Below, one piece after another: positions 18,277-27,354 of a stretch of DNA of 64,000 bases. The stretch is from contig NZ_AP022612.1 in NCBI RefSeq assembly GCF_010729895.1, positions 1,488,001 through 1,552,000 of the forward strand, given 5' to 3'. The number at the start of each line of letters is the position of its first letter. The first letter of the stretch is position 1. The position numbers and the translations under genes are program-made. Below the pieces are notes generated by a model, which had not been told where the DNA came from, made no database searches, and worked only from the letters and a program-made list of their open reading frames with translations. The DNA comes from Mycolicibacterium confluentis (GTDB lineage Bacteria; Actinomycetota; Actinomycetes; Mycobacteriales; Mycobacteriaceae).

Positions 18277-19688
18277 GCCGCCATCACGTGGATCCGTTCG
18301 TGCTTTCGGCGTTCAGCATGTCGACGGTGTCGCATGGCAACTATGGCCTGTGGCGGCATCCGCAGGACCGCACCTCCGACTACACCAGCCTGCGCTACTG
18401 GGTGGACCTGGCCCGTCTGTTGGAGGACGGCGGATTCGATCTGCTGTTCCTCGCCGACGCCGTCGGGCAGTTGGATGTCTACGGCGGGAATGCCGACGCT
18501 GCCCTGGCGCGCGGCGTGCAGACCCCGGTCGTCGACCCACTGTTGGCGGTGTCGGCTATGGCCGCGGCCACCACGACTCTGGGTTTCGGGGTCACGGTCT
18601 CGACCACGTACGAGAGTCCGTACCTGTTGGCCCGCAAGTTCAGCACGCTTGACCACCTGACCGACGGTCGGATCGGCTGGAACATCGTCACTTCACTGCT
18701 CGACAGCGCGGCACGCAACATCCTCGGCCGGGCACAGCAGATCCCGCATGACGAACGCTATGCCCGCGCCCAGGAGTTCCTCGAGGTCACCTACAAGCTC
18801 TGGGAGGGATCCTGGGACGACGACGCGGTGATCCGTGATCGCGGTACGGGCGTCTACACCCGGCCCGAGAAGGTGCGCGGGATCCGACACGAGGGAACGT
18901 ATTTCACTGTCCCGGACGCGCACCTGGTGGAACCGTCACCGCAGCGCACCCCGGTGCTGTTCCAGGCCGGCACATCGACCGCGGGACGCGAGTTCGCCGC
19001 GCGCAATGCCGAACTGGTCTTCGCCAGCGATCCTCGGCCAGAGGTTCTGCGGGCCAACATCGACGACATCCGCAGGCGTGCTGTGGATTACGGACGCCGC
19101 GCCGACGCGATCAAGTTCCTGACATCAATTGAGATCGTCGTGGACAGCACCGATTCCGCGGCCCAGGCCAAAGCGCGCGACCTGTCCTCGTACCACGATC
19201 TGCAGGGCGGTCTGGTGCTACTTTCCGCCCTTTCGGGCGTGGACTGGTCCGACTACGGCGTCGACCGCCCGATCGAGCAGTTCGCCACCGAGGCCAGCCG
19301 ATCCATCCTGGCGGCACGCCCCGATGCCGAGAAGCTCACGCTGCGTGACTATGTCGGCGGCTTGGGTGGGTTCGGCGGCATGCTGTTCGTCGGCGGCCCG
19401 GGCACCGTAGCCGATGCACTCGAGGACTACGCGGAGTGTGCTGGCGTGGACGGATTCAACATCGCGTACCACACCACTCCGGGCACGTTTGTCGACGTCG
19501 CCGATTATCTGCTGCCCGAACTGCGTCGCCGCGGACGCGCCAGGCCTGCGCCGGACCGTTCGAAGACTCTGCGGCAGAATATCTTTGGCGGCAGATCTGC
19601 ATACCTGCCCGAGGATCACCCCGGTTCGGTGTACCGATCCGGTGCCGCGCTGTCGATCGCTGGAGAAAGAATCGGGCCGATTTCATAG
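18273..19688 (+). CDS. LLM-class flavin monooxygenase, NtaA/SnaA/DszA family (2)
   Basis: The 471-residue product is a divergent paralogue of the gene before it, with blocks LLEDGGFDLLFLADAVGQ, TDGRIGWNIVTSLLDSAARN and TPVLFQAGTSTAGREFA. It overlaps the upstream gene by four bases. Two such enzymes may form a heteromer or act on successive intermediates. It carries no flavin reductase domain, so reduced FMN must be supplied by a reductase encoded elsewhere. A 118-bp gap follows before the permease gene. Confidence 0.86.
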   Translation: MSRHHVDPFVLSAFSMSTVSHGNYGLWRHPQDRTSDYTSLRYWVDLARLLEDGGFDLLFLADAVGQLDVYGGNADAALARGVQTPVVDPLLAVSAMAAATTTLGFGVTVSTTYESPYLLARKFSTLDHLTDGRIGWNIVTSLLDSAARNILGRAQQIPHDERYARAQEFLEVTYKLWEGSWDDDAVIRDRGTGVYTRPEKVRGIRHEGTYFTVPDAHLVEPSPQRTPVLFQAGTSTAGREFAARNAELVFASDPRPEVLRANIDDIRRRAVDYGRRADAIKFLTSIEIVVDSTDSAAQAKARDLSSYHDLQGGLVLLSALSGVDWSDYGVDRPIEQFATEASRSILAARPDAEKLTLRDYVGGLGGFGGMLFVGGPGTVADALEDYAECAGVDGFNIAYHTTPGTFVDVADYLLPELRRRGRARPAPDRSKTLRQNIFGGRSAYLPEDHPGSVYRSGAALSIAGERIGPIS

Positions 19689-19749
19689 CTCGGCTTGGGG
19701 CGCCCCCGGGCGCATTCTGGAACAAAATGAACAACGCGTTAAATTCCCT

Positions 19750-19782
19750 GTGCGCCAGCATTATTGCTGCCCACAGTGTTGA
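19750..19782 (+). CDS. Candidate cysteine-rich leader peptide (weak)
   Basis: A ten-codon frame starting with GTG reads VRQHYCCPQC and stops 24 bases before the permease ATG. The Cys codons (TGCTGCC) contain CTGCC, which can pair with GGCAG at the permease ribosome-binding site (19799-19803). This resembles the poly-cysteine leaders at 39458 and 47776, but the cysteines are not contiguous at the end and the pairing is only five bases. It is offered as a candidate. Confidence 0.3.
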   Translation: MRQHYCCPQC

Positions 19783-19806
19783 AGCGTGTGCTGTGAAAGG
19801 CAGACC

Positions 19807-21354
19807 ATGACCATATCCGACTCTCGTGACGTCACGCTCTCGGGGCGCACACTGACAGCCGCGGACTCCACCGGACTCGAGCGTGAAGCGTTGGGCCCCT
19901 GGGGTGTATTCGCGCAGGGGCTCGCGGCGGCCGCACCCAGCGTGGCTGTAGCGGTGGTGCCGTTCTCACTTTTCGTGGCCGCGGGCAAGGGTGCCGCGTG
20001 GGCCGTGCTCGTGGGCCTGGGCATCGTGGTGCTCATCGCGCGGACCATCAGCTTCCAGGCCAAACGAACGGTGTCGTCGGGATCGCTGGGGACCTATACG
20101 GGCAACGGGCTGGGGCCGGGCTTCGCCTACGCGGCGGGTTTCAGCCTGCTGCTCGGCTACATCGGCTTCGCCACCACCGGCACCCTCGGCGGCGTGCTCT
20201 ACCTCGACTCGTTCCTCGAATCCATCGGCCTGGGATCTCAGGCTGTCTGGTTCAAACTCCTGCTGGTCTTCGTGGTGGTCGCCGTCGCGATCTATCTGCC
20301 GTACCGCGGTGTGGCGCTGGCCGCCAAGTATGAGTTGGCGTTCGAGTTGGTGGCCATCGCCTCGATCCTGGTCATCATCGTCGGGTCGTACGTCAGCTAC
20401 GGCCTGCGCATCGACTGGGAGCAGTTCAGCCCCGCACATCTCGGTGTGAGCGCGACGTTCATCGCGGCCGTGTCCGCCGTCGGCTCGTACGCCGGATTCG
20501 AAAGCGTCGCCTCGCTGGGTGCGGAGGCCAAGAACGCACACACCAACATCTCGCGGGCACTGCTGCGCGTCGTACTCCTGCTCGGTGTGCTCTACATCGT
20601 CGCGACCTACCCGCAGATCCTGCACTTCGGCGACATCGACGGCGACAAGGCTGTGCTGCCGCAGTTGGCGGACACCGTGGGAGTCTCGTGGATCAACCAG
20701 GTCGTCAGCGCGGCTGTCGCGATCGCCTTCATCGTGTTCGTGACGGCGGTGACCACCGCCGCCGCGCGGTCCCTGTTCACCTTCGCCCACGAGGGTGCGC
20801 TTCCGCAGGCCTTCACCCGGGTCCATCCCCGGCACCGGACCCCGTGGGTCGGCATCGTCTTCGTGGGTGCACTGGCCCTGGTGTTCTCGGTGGTCGCGAC
20901 CTTCAGCTCGGCCGGCCGACTGGTGTTCGACGTCTACGGCGGATACGTCGCGACGTGGGGATTCCTGATCAGCTACCTGCTCGTCGTGATCGCAACGCCG
21001 GTGTGGCTGTACAAGATCCGCGCGCTCACCCCCGGTCGTCTGGCGGTGTCGGTGGCCGCTGCGTTGGCGCTGGGTTACGTCATCTTCAGCAACTTCTATC
21101 CCGTGCCGGAGTTCCCGTTCAACATCCTGCCCCTGATCTACCTTGGACTGCTCACGGCCGGGCTGGCCTGGTACTGGTACCTGAAGTGGTCCAAGCCTGA
21201 GGTCGCACGCCGCATCGGCACCATCCAGACGCTGTCCGACGAGGAGCGCGAACGGCTCACCGAGGCAGGCATTCTCGAAGTGCTCAACGAGGCGCAGCAG
21301 GACCCCGACGACGAACCGGAGCCGCGCCGCGAGAAGGAGCCTGTCGCACCATGA
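19807..21354 (+). CDS. APC-superfamily amino acid permease
   Basis: The 515-residue protein has about twelve membrane segments and APC features: EALGPWGVFAQGLAAAAPS at the N terminus, and AVGSYAGFESVASLGAEAKN with the conserved GFE(S) in segment 6. The ATG at 19807 has a GAAAGG site six bases upstream. The context suggests import of a sulfur-containing amino acid or related organosulfur compound for the flanking monooxygenases. This is inference from position. The C-terminal tail is charged and cytoplasmic. Confidence 0.83.
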   Translation: MTISDSRDVTLSGRTLTAADSTGLEREALGPWGVFAQGLAAAAPSVAVAVVPFSLFVAAGKGAAWAVLVGLGIVVLIARTISFQAKRTVSSGSLGTYTGNGLGPGFAYAAGFSLLLGYIGFATTGTLGGVLYLDSFLESIGLGSQAVWFKLLLVFVVVAVAIYLPYRGVALAAKYELAFELVAIASILVIIVGSYVSYGLRIDWEQFSPAHLGVSATFIAAVSAVGSYAGFESVASLGAEAKNAHTNISRALLRVVLLLGVLYIVATYPQILHFGDIDGDKAVLPQLADTVGVSWINQVVSAAVAIAFIVFVTAVTTAAARSLFTFAHEGALPQAFTRVHPRHRTPWVGIVFVGALALVFSVVATFSSAGRLVFDVYGGYVATWGFLISYLLVVIATPVWLYKIRALTPGRLAVSVAAALALGYVIFSNFYPVPEFPFNILPLIYLGLLTAGLAWYWYLKWSKPEVARRIGTIQTLSDEERERLTEAGILEVLNEAQQDPDDEPEPRREKEPVAP

Positions 21355-22574
21355 CGAACACGTTGACGGCGCTCGTCGGCCCCAACTGGGTGCAGTCGGC
21401 AGCGCGAGTGCGGCAGGAGCTGGCGCGTACGGCCGTCGCGCGCGACCGTGCCGCAGGCACACCGACGTTCGAGATAGGGCTGCTCAAAGAGGCAGGTCTG
21501 CTGGGCATCTTCATCCCGGAGGAACATGGCGGCGGCGGTGCGGACTTCAGCCAGGCGGCGGCGGTCGTCGGCGAGATCGCCAGGGCGGACTCGTCGGTGG
21601 CGCACATCCTGCTCTACCACTACTTCGGCAGCATTGCCGGCACCCGCGGAGAGAACGGATTCCTCGGCCCGCGACGGGCGCAACGCATCGCGCGCGAGAA
21701 CCTCTTCCACGGCACCGTCGCCCAGGCCGCTTATCCGCCGCTCATCTCGGCGGACCCAACGCCAGGCGGCTTCGTCCTCAATGGGAGCAAACCGTTCACC
21801 AGCGGGGCGGCCGTCAGTGACGTGCTGTTGGCCTGGGTGCAATTCGGGACCGGCTCAGTCCTGAACGGCGCCGACGTGTCGGGCCAGCTGGCCACCGTGC
21901 ACATCGAGGGCGGGGCAGCGGGCGTCAGCTTCGGCGACGACTGGGACAATGTCGGTCAACGGCTCACGGTCAGCGGCACCACGACATTGACCGGCGTCGA
22001 GATTCCGGTGGATGCCGTCATCGGATACGGGTACGGCGTCGCGCCGGCCGAACCGGCCGATCACCTCGACGTGCTGTACATGTACGCGGGTTTCGCAGCG
22101 ATCTTCACCGGCATCGCCCGGGGCGCCTTCGACGAGGCCGCGGACTACACGAGGGCCCGATCCCGACCGTGGGTGGAGACGAATTACGCTTCGGCCCAGG
22201 CGGATCCGCTGGTGCTTGAGCGCTTCGGCCAACTGTGGACTCTGGTGCAGTCCGCGGAGGCGCTGACGGCTCGAGCGCTGGCGGCGGTGGATGAGGTCCG
22301 CGACCGCGGTGCAGGACTGACCTGGGAGCAGCGGGCTGAGGCCGTGACCCTCATCAACGCCGCACGTACGCACGCCGGCGAGATTGCGATCACGATCGCC
22401 AGCAGGCTGTTCGAGGTCACCGGTGCCCGCTCGACCGCGGCGCCCGAGGGTTTGGACCGGTTCTGGCGCAATGCGCGCACCCTCACCCTCCACGATCCGC
22501 TGCACCACAAGCAGACCCAGATCGGGGATTACGTACTCAACGGTGTAGCTCCTGCGCCCGGCTTCTACTCCTGA
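21351..22574 (+). CDS. Acyl-CoA dehydrogenase-fold flavin monooxygenase, DszC/SfnB-like (1)
   Basis: The 407-residue product has the acyl-CoA dehydrogenase fold but resembles the DszC/SfnB branch, whose members oxidise sulfur compounds with reduced flavin. Visible blocks are GLLGIFIPEEHGGGGADF, VLNGSKPFTSGAAVSDVLLAW and the C-terminal LDRFWRNARTLTLHDPLHHK. The last includes the RNARTLTLHDP signature seen in DszC relatives. The ATG overlaps the permease stop. The substrate is not known. Confidence 0.8.
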   Translation: MTNTLTALVGPNWVQSAARVRQELARTAVARDRAAGTPTFEIGLLKEAGLLGIFIPEEHGGGGADFSQAAAVVGEIARADSSVAHILLYHYFGSIAGTRGENGFLGPRRAQRIARENLFHGTVAQAAYPPLISADPTPGGFVLNGSKPFTSGAAVSDVLLAWVQFGTGSVLNGADVSGQLATVHIEGGAAGVSFGDDWDNVGQRLTVSGTTTLTGVEIPVDAVIGYGYGVAPAEPADHLDVLYMYAGFAAIFTGIARGAFDEAADYTRARSRPWVETNYASAQADPLVLERFGQLWTLVQSAEALTARALAAVDEVRDRGAGLTWEQRAEAVTLINAARTHAGEIAITIASRLFEVTGARSTAAPEGLDRFWRNARTLTLHDPLHHKQTQIGDYVLNGVAPAPGFYS

Positions 22575-22587
22575 CACGAGGAATCTC

Positions 22588-23580
22588 ATGACATTGACCG
22601 ACAATCGCGTTCTCGACTGGTCGACGGCGCCGGTGGTGGCGCACGACCATGCACCCATCGCCGATTTCCTCGCCACCACCAAGGGGCTGGCCGGACGCAA
22701 GTTCGCGGCCGACTCCCGCGACATCGCCGAGGTGCTGAGCTCCTCGTATTCCGGGGCCGCCGTCGTCGTGCGGGATGAATCGGGGTTGGTGCGCGGCTAC
22801 GCCGCATTGCACGAGCCCCATGGACTGGAACCGGAACTGTTGGGCGACTTCGTCTTCAGTCCCGACACTCCGCCACACGTGATCGACAACATCGTCGACG
22901 ACTCCATCAGGAGATTCCGCATCGAAGCGGCCGCCATCCCCGGTGCCTTTCTGCGGGTGATCATCGGCACGGATCAGCAGGCGGCCATCGAAGCGCTGCA
23001 GAAGCGCGGCGGGCGCACCGAGGCGGAGTTCATCCGGACCCGCAAGCCACTCCATGATGAGGACGTCGAGGCCCTGGCCGCGGCGGCGTCCCCGGGCATC
23101 GAGATCCTGTCATGGTCGGAGGTCGTCGACCGCGGGTTGTCCGAAGACGTGCGCCGCCTGCAGTTCGACACCTTCCAGGAGCATTTCGGGAACATGTCGA
23201 AGACGCCCGAGGTGTGGGAGTCTCACCTCAAGAGTCGCTCCTTCGCACCAGATTTCAGCATCGCGGCCTACGACGTGGAGCAGGGCGTGATCGGCTATGT
23301 ACTCGGGTCGGTCTTCACCGCGGGGGTGGGGGACAGCGAGGAACGCAGCGCTCACACCGACTACATCGGAGTGCGGGGCGATCAGCGCAAGCGGGGACTC
23401 GGTGAACTGCTGCTGCGCAAGATCTGGCTGGCGGCGTTGCGGCGCGGGGTCAACGTGGCCTCCTTGGGCACCGACATCAACAACAAGAGCAATGCCCACC
23501 TCCTCTACCGGAGACTGGGCTACGTCGCAGTCGAAGAACAGTACTCATTCCGCATCGACCATCAGGACACCACCGAATGA
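22588..23580 (+). CDS. Tandem-GNAT acetyltransferase
   Basis: The 330-residue protein shows a degenerate N-terminal GNAT half and a canonical C-terminal half (DYIGVRGDQRKRGLGELLLRK, then NAHLLYRRLGY). The two-domain plan and length recall mycothiol synthase MshD, but the sequence is different enough that I do not assign that role. It lies between two DszC-like genes. Its stop overlaps the next start. Acetylation of a substrate or product in the organosulfur pathway is a reasonable guess. Confidence 0.75.
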   Translation: MTLTDNRVLDWSTAPVVAHDHAPIADFLATTKGLAGRKFAADSRDIAEVLSSSYSGAAVVVRDESGLVRGYAALHEPHGLEPELLGDFVFSPDTPPHVIDNIVDDSIRRFRIEAAAIPGAFLRVIIGTDQQAAIEALQKRGGRTEAEFIRTRKPLHDEDVEALAAAASPGIEILSWSEVVDRGLSEDVRRLQFDTFQEHFGNMSKTPEVWESHLKSRSFAPDFSIAAYDVEQGVIGYVLGSVFTAGVGDSEERSAHTDYIGVRGDQRKRGLGELLLRKIWLAALRRGVNVASLGTDINNKSNAHLLYRRLGYVAVEEQYSFRIDHQDTTE

Positions 23581-24812
23581 CCACGGCAGAAAGCTATCTG
23601 GCCTCGTCGACCGCCGACGACCGCGAACTCACCGACCGGTTCGGGCCGATCTTCGACGAGATCGCGCGCGGGAACCCCGAACGGGAGAAGAATCGCGAGT
23701 TCCCGCACGACCAGGTGCGTGCACTGAACGACGCGGGTTTCGGCACTCTGCGCATCCCGGTGGCTCTCGGTGGGTTCGGCGCCTCGCTGGAACAGACGTT
23801 CGCGCTTCTGGCGGATCTGGCTGCAGCCGATCCCAACGTCGCACACATCTGGCGCAACCACCTCGCGTTCGTGGAGGACCGGTTGAACGCCGCACCGTCG
23901 CCGGGAAACGACGTGTGGATCAAGCGGTTCCTCAGCGGCGAATTCGTCGGCGGGGGATGGACCGAGGCCAATGGCGTCACGCTGGCCAACATCGTCACTA
24001 CGGTCACACCGGAGGGCGACCACTGGTTCGTGACGGGCGCGAAATACTATGCCACCGGCAGCCTTTACGCGGACTGGCTTGACGTCCTGGGAAAGTCTGA
24101 CGACGGGTCGCTCCTGACCGCGCTGGTGCGTGCGGATCAGGACGGTGTCGCACTGGTCGATGACTGGCGTGGCTTCGGCCAGCGCACGACCGCCAGCGGA
24201 AGTGCCCGGTACGACGCCGTGCGTGCCGAAGCTGGCGACGTCTTTCCGGCGGCCGAGCGATTCAGCTATCAGTCGCACTTCTACCAGACGGCGATGCTGT
24301 CGGTCCTGACCGGAATCACCAAGGCCATCGTTCGGGACGGCACGCGTGCCCTGCAGGACCGCAGACGCAACTACCCGCATGGACTCTCGGAGACTCCCGC
24401 CCAAGACGCTCAACTGCTCGCGGTCATCGGCGAGGCCTCGGCTCTCGCATTCGGCGCCGAGGCCGCACTGGCGCGTGCCACCGGCACCCTGGACCGCATC
24501 GTGTCAGGTCGCGTGGCAAACGGCGCGGCAGCGCCCCGGGACCGCCTGGTGACGGCCGAGGTGGCGGTGTCGTCGGCGCAGCTGGTCATCATCGACGCGG
24601 CCCTGCGCGCCGCCACCGGGGTCTTTGACGCGCTTGGTGCTTCCGGTGTTTCCGAGGACCTCGGACTGGACCGGCACTGGCGCAACGCCCGCACGCTGGC
24701 CTCGCACAATCCGCGCGTCTACAAGGCCAGAATCCTGGGGGACTGGGTGGTCAACGGCAAGGATCCAGTGCCCGACCTGGTGGGCGGCGCACGCGGAGGC
24801 CAGGGCGACTGA
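23577..24812 (+). CDS. Acyl-CoA dehydrogenase-fold flavin monooxygenase, DszC/SfnB-like (2)
   Basis: This 411-residue paralogue of the gene at 21351 has the same plan: FGTLRIPVALGGFGASLEQT near residue 57, HWFVTGAKYYATGSLYADW near 145, and the C-terminal block LDRHWRNARTLASHNPRVYK. It is the last gene of the operon and converges on the ANTAR gene with a 21-base gap. The pair of DszC-like and the pair of DszA-like proteins suggest at least two oxidation steps. Confidence 0.8.
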   Translation: MTTAESYLASSTADDRELTDRFGPIFDEIARGNPEREKNREFPHDQVRALNDAGFGTLRIPVALGGFGASLEQTFALLADLAAADPNVAHIWRNHLAFVEDRLNAAPSPGNDVWIKRFLSGEFVGGGWTEANGVTLANIVTTVTPEGDHWFVTGAKYYATGSLYADWLDVLGKSDDGSLLTALVRADQDGVALVDDWRGFGQRTTASGSARYDAVRAEAGDVFPAAERFSYQSHFYQTAMLSVLTGITKAIVRDGTRALQDRRRNYPHGLSETPAQDAQLLAVIGEASALAFGAEAALARATGTLDRIVSGRVANGAAAPRDRLVTAEVAVSSAQLVIIDAALRAATGVFDALGASGVSEDLGLDRHWRNARTLASHNPRVYKARILGDWVVNGKDPVPDLVGGARGGQGD

Positions 24813-24833
24813 ACCCCTTCCGCCAGCGGCCAG

Positions 24834-25139
24834 TCAGGTACGCAACACGCTGGGAGTGGCCGACTGGTCGCTCGCGGGACGGGGGAGTGGGTCGAGGATG
24901 AACTCGCCCCATGCCCGCAGTGCCTCAGCGGGATACGCCGCACCATCGCGGTTACGGGCCAAGGAAATAAGCGCCCTTGCAACAGTGGTGATTCCGTCGC
25001 CGGTGCGCTGAGCGGCGGCCACAAGTTCATTGAAGGCGTCGCGCTCGGTGTAACCGCGGACGGCCATGAGAATGCCTGTGGCGATGTCGATGTCACGGCG
25101 CGATGAGCCACCTGTCGGCCCGGTGCTGATGTGGTGCAT
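24834..25139 (-). CDS. Stand-alone ANTAR-domain protein
   Basis: ANTAR domains bind twin-stem RNA structures and prevent transcription termination. The 101-residue product is nearly all ANTAR (DIATGILMAVRGYTERDAFNEL followed by VARALISLARN), without a receiver or GAF sensor. The ATG before HHISTGPTGG has a strong GGGAGG ribosome-binding site, so the longer frame to 25229 is rejected. Targets are unknown. It is next to the organosulfur operon but points the other way. Confidence 0.75.
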   Translation of the reverse strand: MHHISTGPTGGSSRRDIDIATGILMAVRGYTERDAFNELVAAAQRTGDGITTVARALISLARNRDGAAYPAEALRAWGEFILDPLPRPASDQSATPSVLRT

Positions 25140-25747
25140 GGGTCTCCCTCCCTGTGTATCTGAGTGTGCGCGGGAGAATCGGCCCGCGAAAGACATCGAC
25201 GCACCGTGATGCTGAGAGCCGCCCGGCACACGGACTTAGGCTCGACACGATTTGAACTGTTGCCTTTTCGCCCTGTCTGGTGCTCGCGGTTTCGATGCGT
25301 TCGCGGGTCGGTGTCGGCGCGCGCCGATCGTCGAGACGGTGATCCGCCACCTATCGACCGGCTGACCCGTCACGGCGCCGGCGATGCCGTGAGCCGCGGA
25401 ATGGTGCGAACGCCCGGGACTCCCTAGGCGCGCTGCGAACTTAGCTGTGCTGCTAGGCCGTTTCGAGTGTCCACTCCCACGGCATTCCGGCCGCGACGGA
25501 CCCGGCACTTCGGCTCGCCATGATCGAGATCAGCTTTCACAGGCATCAGCCCGGCCTCGCGCACCCCTTGGGGGCCAGGGCCGGGGCACTCACGTGGTCC
25601 GATGTGGTGCCGCAGATATTGACCGCGTCGACAAGCCAGCCCGTGTTGCTGAAAATGTCGAAGCGCGTCGGGATGACACCTGTCGACAGCACGCACACCG
25701 GCTCTTAGACTCCCGATCCATTCATTCCGGGTGGGAGGGGAGCCATC
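25140..25747. other. 608-bp spacer without a supported gene
   Basis: Reading both strands shows only short frames with no family resemblance. The region must hold the promoters of the ANTAR gene on the left and of the yrbE/mce operon on the right. A strong ribosome-binding site at the right end serves the micro-ORF described next. Confidence 0.6.
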
Positions 25748-25771
25748 ATGGCCGGATTCGTTACGACGTGA
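25748..25771 (+). CDS. Seven-codon micro-ORF coupled to yrbEA
   Basis: The best ribosome-binding site of the region (GGGAGGGG, 25733-25740) is placed seven bases before an ATG that encodes only MAGFVTT. Its TGA (25769-25771) overlaps the GTG proposed as the yrbEA start (25768), which has no site of its own. The layout suggests that ribosomes load on the micro-ORF and reinitiate into the mce operon. Confidence 0.45.
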   Translation: MAGFVTT

Positions 25772-26532
25772 CCACCAACCTTGTGGCAAGGCCGATGCGG
25801 TCAGTGGGGGACTTCTTCGTCCTCACCGCCGAGACGCTGGCGGCCATGCCGCGTCGGCCCTTCGCGTGGCGCGAACTCATCGACCAGATCTGGTTCGTCG
25901 CCCGCGTGTCGATCGTGCCGACGATCATGCTGTCGATTCCCTACACGGTGCTGATCGTGTTCACCCTCAACATCGTGCTGCTCGAGGTGGGCGCCGGTGA
26001 TCTGTCGGGTGCGGGCGCGGCACTTGCCGCCGTCACGCAGGTCGGTCCGGTGGTGACCGCGATCGTGGTGTCCGGTGCGGGGGCCACCGCGATGTGCGCC
26101 GACCTCGGTGCCCGCACCATCCGCGAAGAGATCGACGCGATGAATGTGATCGGCGTCAATCCCGTTCAGGCGCTGGTGGTTCCACGCGTCATCGCGGCGA
26201 CTTTCGTGGCGTTGATGCTCTACTCCGTGGTCGCGGTCGTCGGGCTCACCGGCAGCTACGCGTTCGTCGTCTACGTCCAGCACGTCACGCCCGGGGCATT
26301 CGTCGCCGGTATGACGCTCTTGACGGGCCTGCCCCAGGTGATCGTGTCGTTGGCCAAAGCGCTGCTGTTCGGACTGTCGGCGGGTCTGATCGCCTGCTAC
26401 AAGGGCCTTTCCGTGGGCGGCGGACCGACCGCAGTCGGCAACGCCGTGAACGAGACCGTCGTGTTCTCGTTCATGGCGCTGTTTCTGATCAACATCCTGG
26501 CCACAGCATTCGGCGTGAAGGTGGCCCCGTGA
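25768..26532 (+). CDS. yrbEA: YrbE-type permease subunit of the Mce lipid importer (first)
   Basis: YrbE proteins form the transmembrane part of Mce lipid transporters and pair with the ATPase MceG, which is not encoded here. The 254-residue product has about six membrane helices and the MlaE/YrbE hallmark EIDAMNVIGVNPVQALVVPR near residue 120. The start is set at the GTG overlapping the micro-ORF stop. An ATG at 25795 is possible. It overlaps the next gene by four bases. Confidence 0.87.
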   Translation: MTTNLVARPMRSVGDFFVLTAETLAAMPRRPFAWRELIDQIWFVARVSIVPTIMLSIPYTVLIVFTLNIVLLEVGAGDLSGAGAALAAVTQVGPVVTAIVVSGAGATAMCADLGARTIREEIDAMNVIGVNPVQALVVPRVIAATFVALMLYSVVAVVGLTGSYAFVVYVQHVTPGAFVAGMTLLTGLPQVIVSLAKALLFGLSAGLIACYKGLSVGGGPTAVGNAVNETVVFSFMALFLINILATAFGVKVAP

Positions 26533-27350
26533 CCGACCTCGAAATGGGCAGGTGGGTTGAGGCGACCCGCAGGCTCGGTACGCAGACGGCGTTCTACGGC
26601 AACGCCCTGGCCGCTACGGGAGACGCGGTCCGGCGCTATCCCGGGGAGGTGCTGCGTCTGATCGCCGTGATGGGGATGGGCACCGGAGCGCTGGCCGTCA
26701 TCGGCGGCACGGTGGTGATCATCGGCTTCCTGACCCTGTCCACGGGCGCGCTGATCGCCGTTCAGGGCTACAACACGCTCTCCAACGTCGGGATCGAGGC
26801 GCTCACCGGTTTTCTCGGCGCGTTCCTCAACGTCCGCTTCATCGCCCCTGCCACGGCCGGAGTGGCCCTGGCCGCGACGATCGGTGCCGGCGCCACCGCC
26901 CAACTGGGTGCGATGCGCATCAACGAGGAGATCGACGCGCTCGAGGTCATGGGCATCCGTGCCGTGACCTACCTGGCGTCCACCCGGATCGTCGCCGGTG
27001 TGCTCGTGGTCATCCCGCTCTACACCGTCGCGGTGCTGATGTCGTTCCTGGCCACCAGGTTCGGCACCACAGTCATCTACGGGCAGTCGCGGGGCGTATA
27101 CGACCACTACTTCTCGACGTTCCTGCATCCGACCGACCTGCTCTGGTCCTTTGTCGCCGCGCTGTCGATGGCGGCTGCGGTGATGGTGGTGCACACCTAC
27201 TACGGGTTCACCGCCACCGGCGGTCCGGCCGGGGTGGGGGAGGCCGTCGGGCGTGCGGTGCGAACCTCGGTGACCGCAACAGTTTTCGTGCTGTTGACCA
27301 TCACACTGTCCGTCTACGGGCAGTCCGGCAACTTCCATCTGTCGGGGTGA
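26529..27350 (+). CDS. yrbEB: YrbE-type permease subunit of the Mce lipid importer (second)
   Basis: The 273-residue second permease subunit has the same hallmark (NEEIDALEVMGIRAVTYLASTR) and several membrane helices. Together with the gene before it, it is expected to form the heterodimeric channel under the Mce hexamer. The GTG start overlaps the previous stop, so translation is coupled. The mceA gene starts four bases after its stop. Confidence 0.9.
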   Translation: MTDLEMGRWVEATRRLGTQTAFYGNALAATGDAVRRYPGEVLRLIAVMGMGTGALAVIGGTVVIIGFLTLSTGALIAVQGYNTLSNVGIEALTGFLGAFLNVRFIAPATAGVALAATIGAGATAQLGAMRINEEIDALEVMGIRAVTYLASTRIVAGVLVVIPLYTVAVLMSFLATRFGTTVIYGQSRGVYDHYFSTFLHPTDLLWSFVAALSMAAAVMVVHTYYGFTATGGPAGVGEAVGRAVRTSVTATVFVLLTITLSVYGQSGNFHLSG

Positions 27351-27354
27351 GGGC

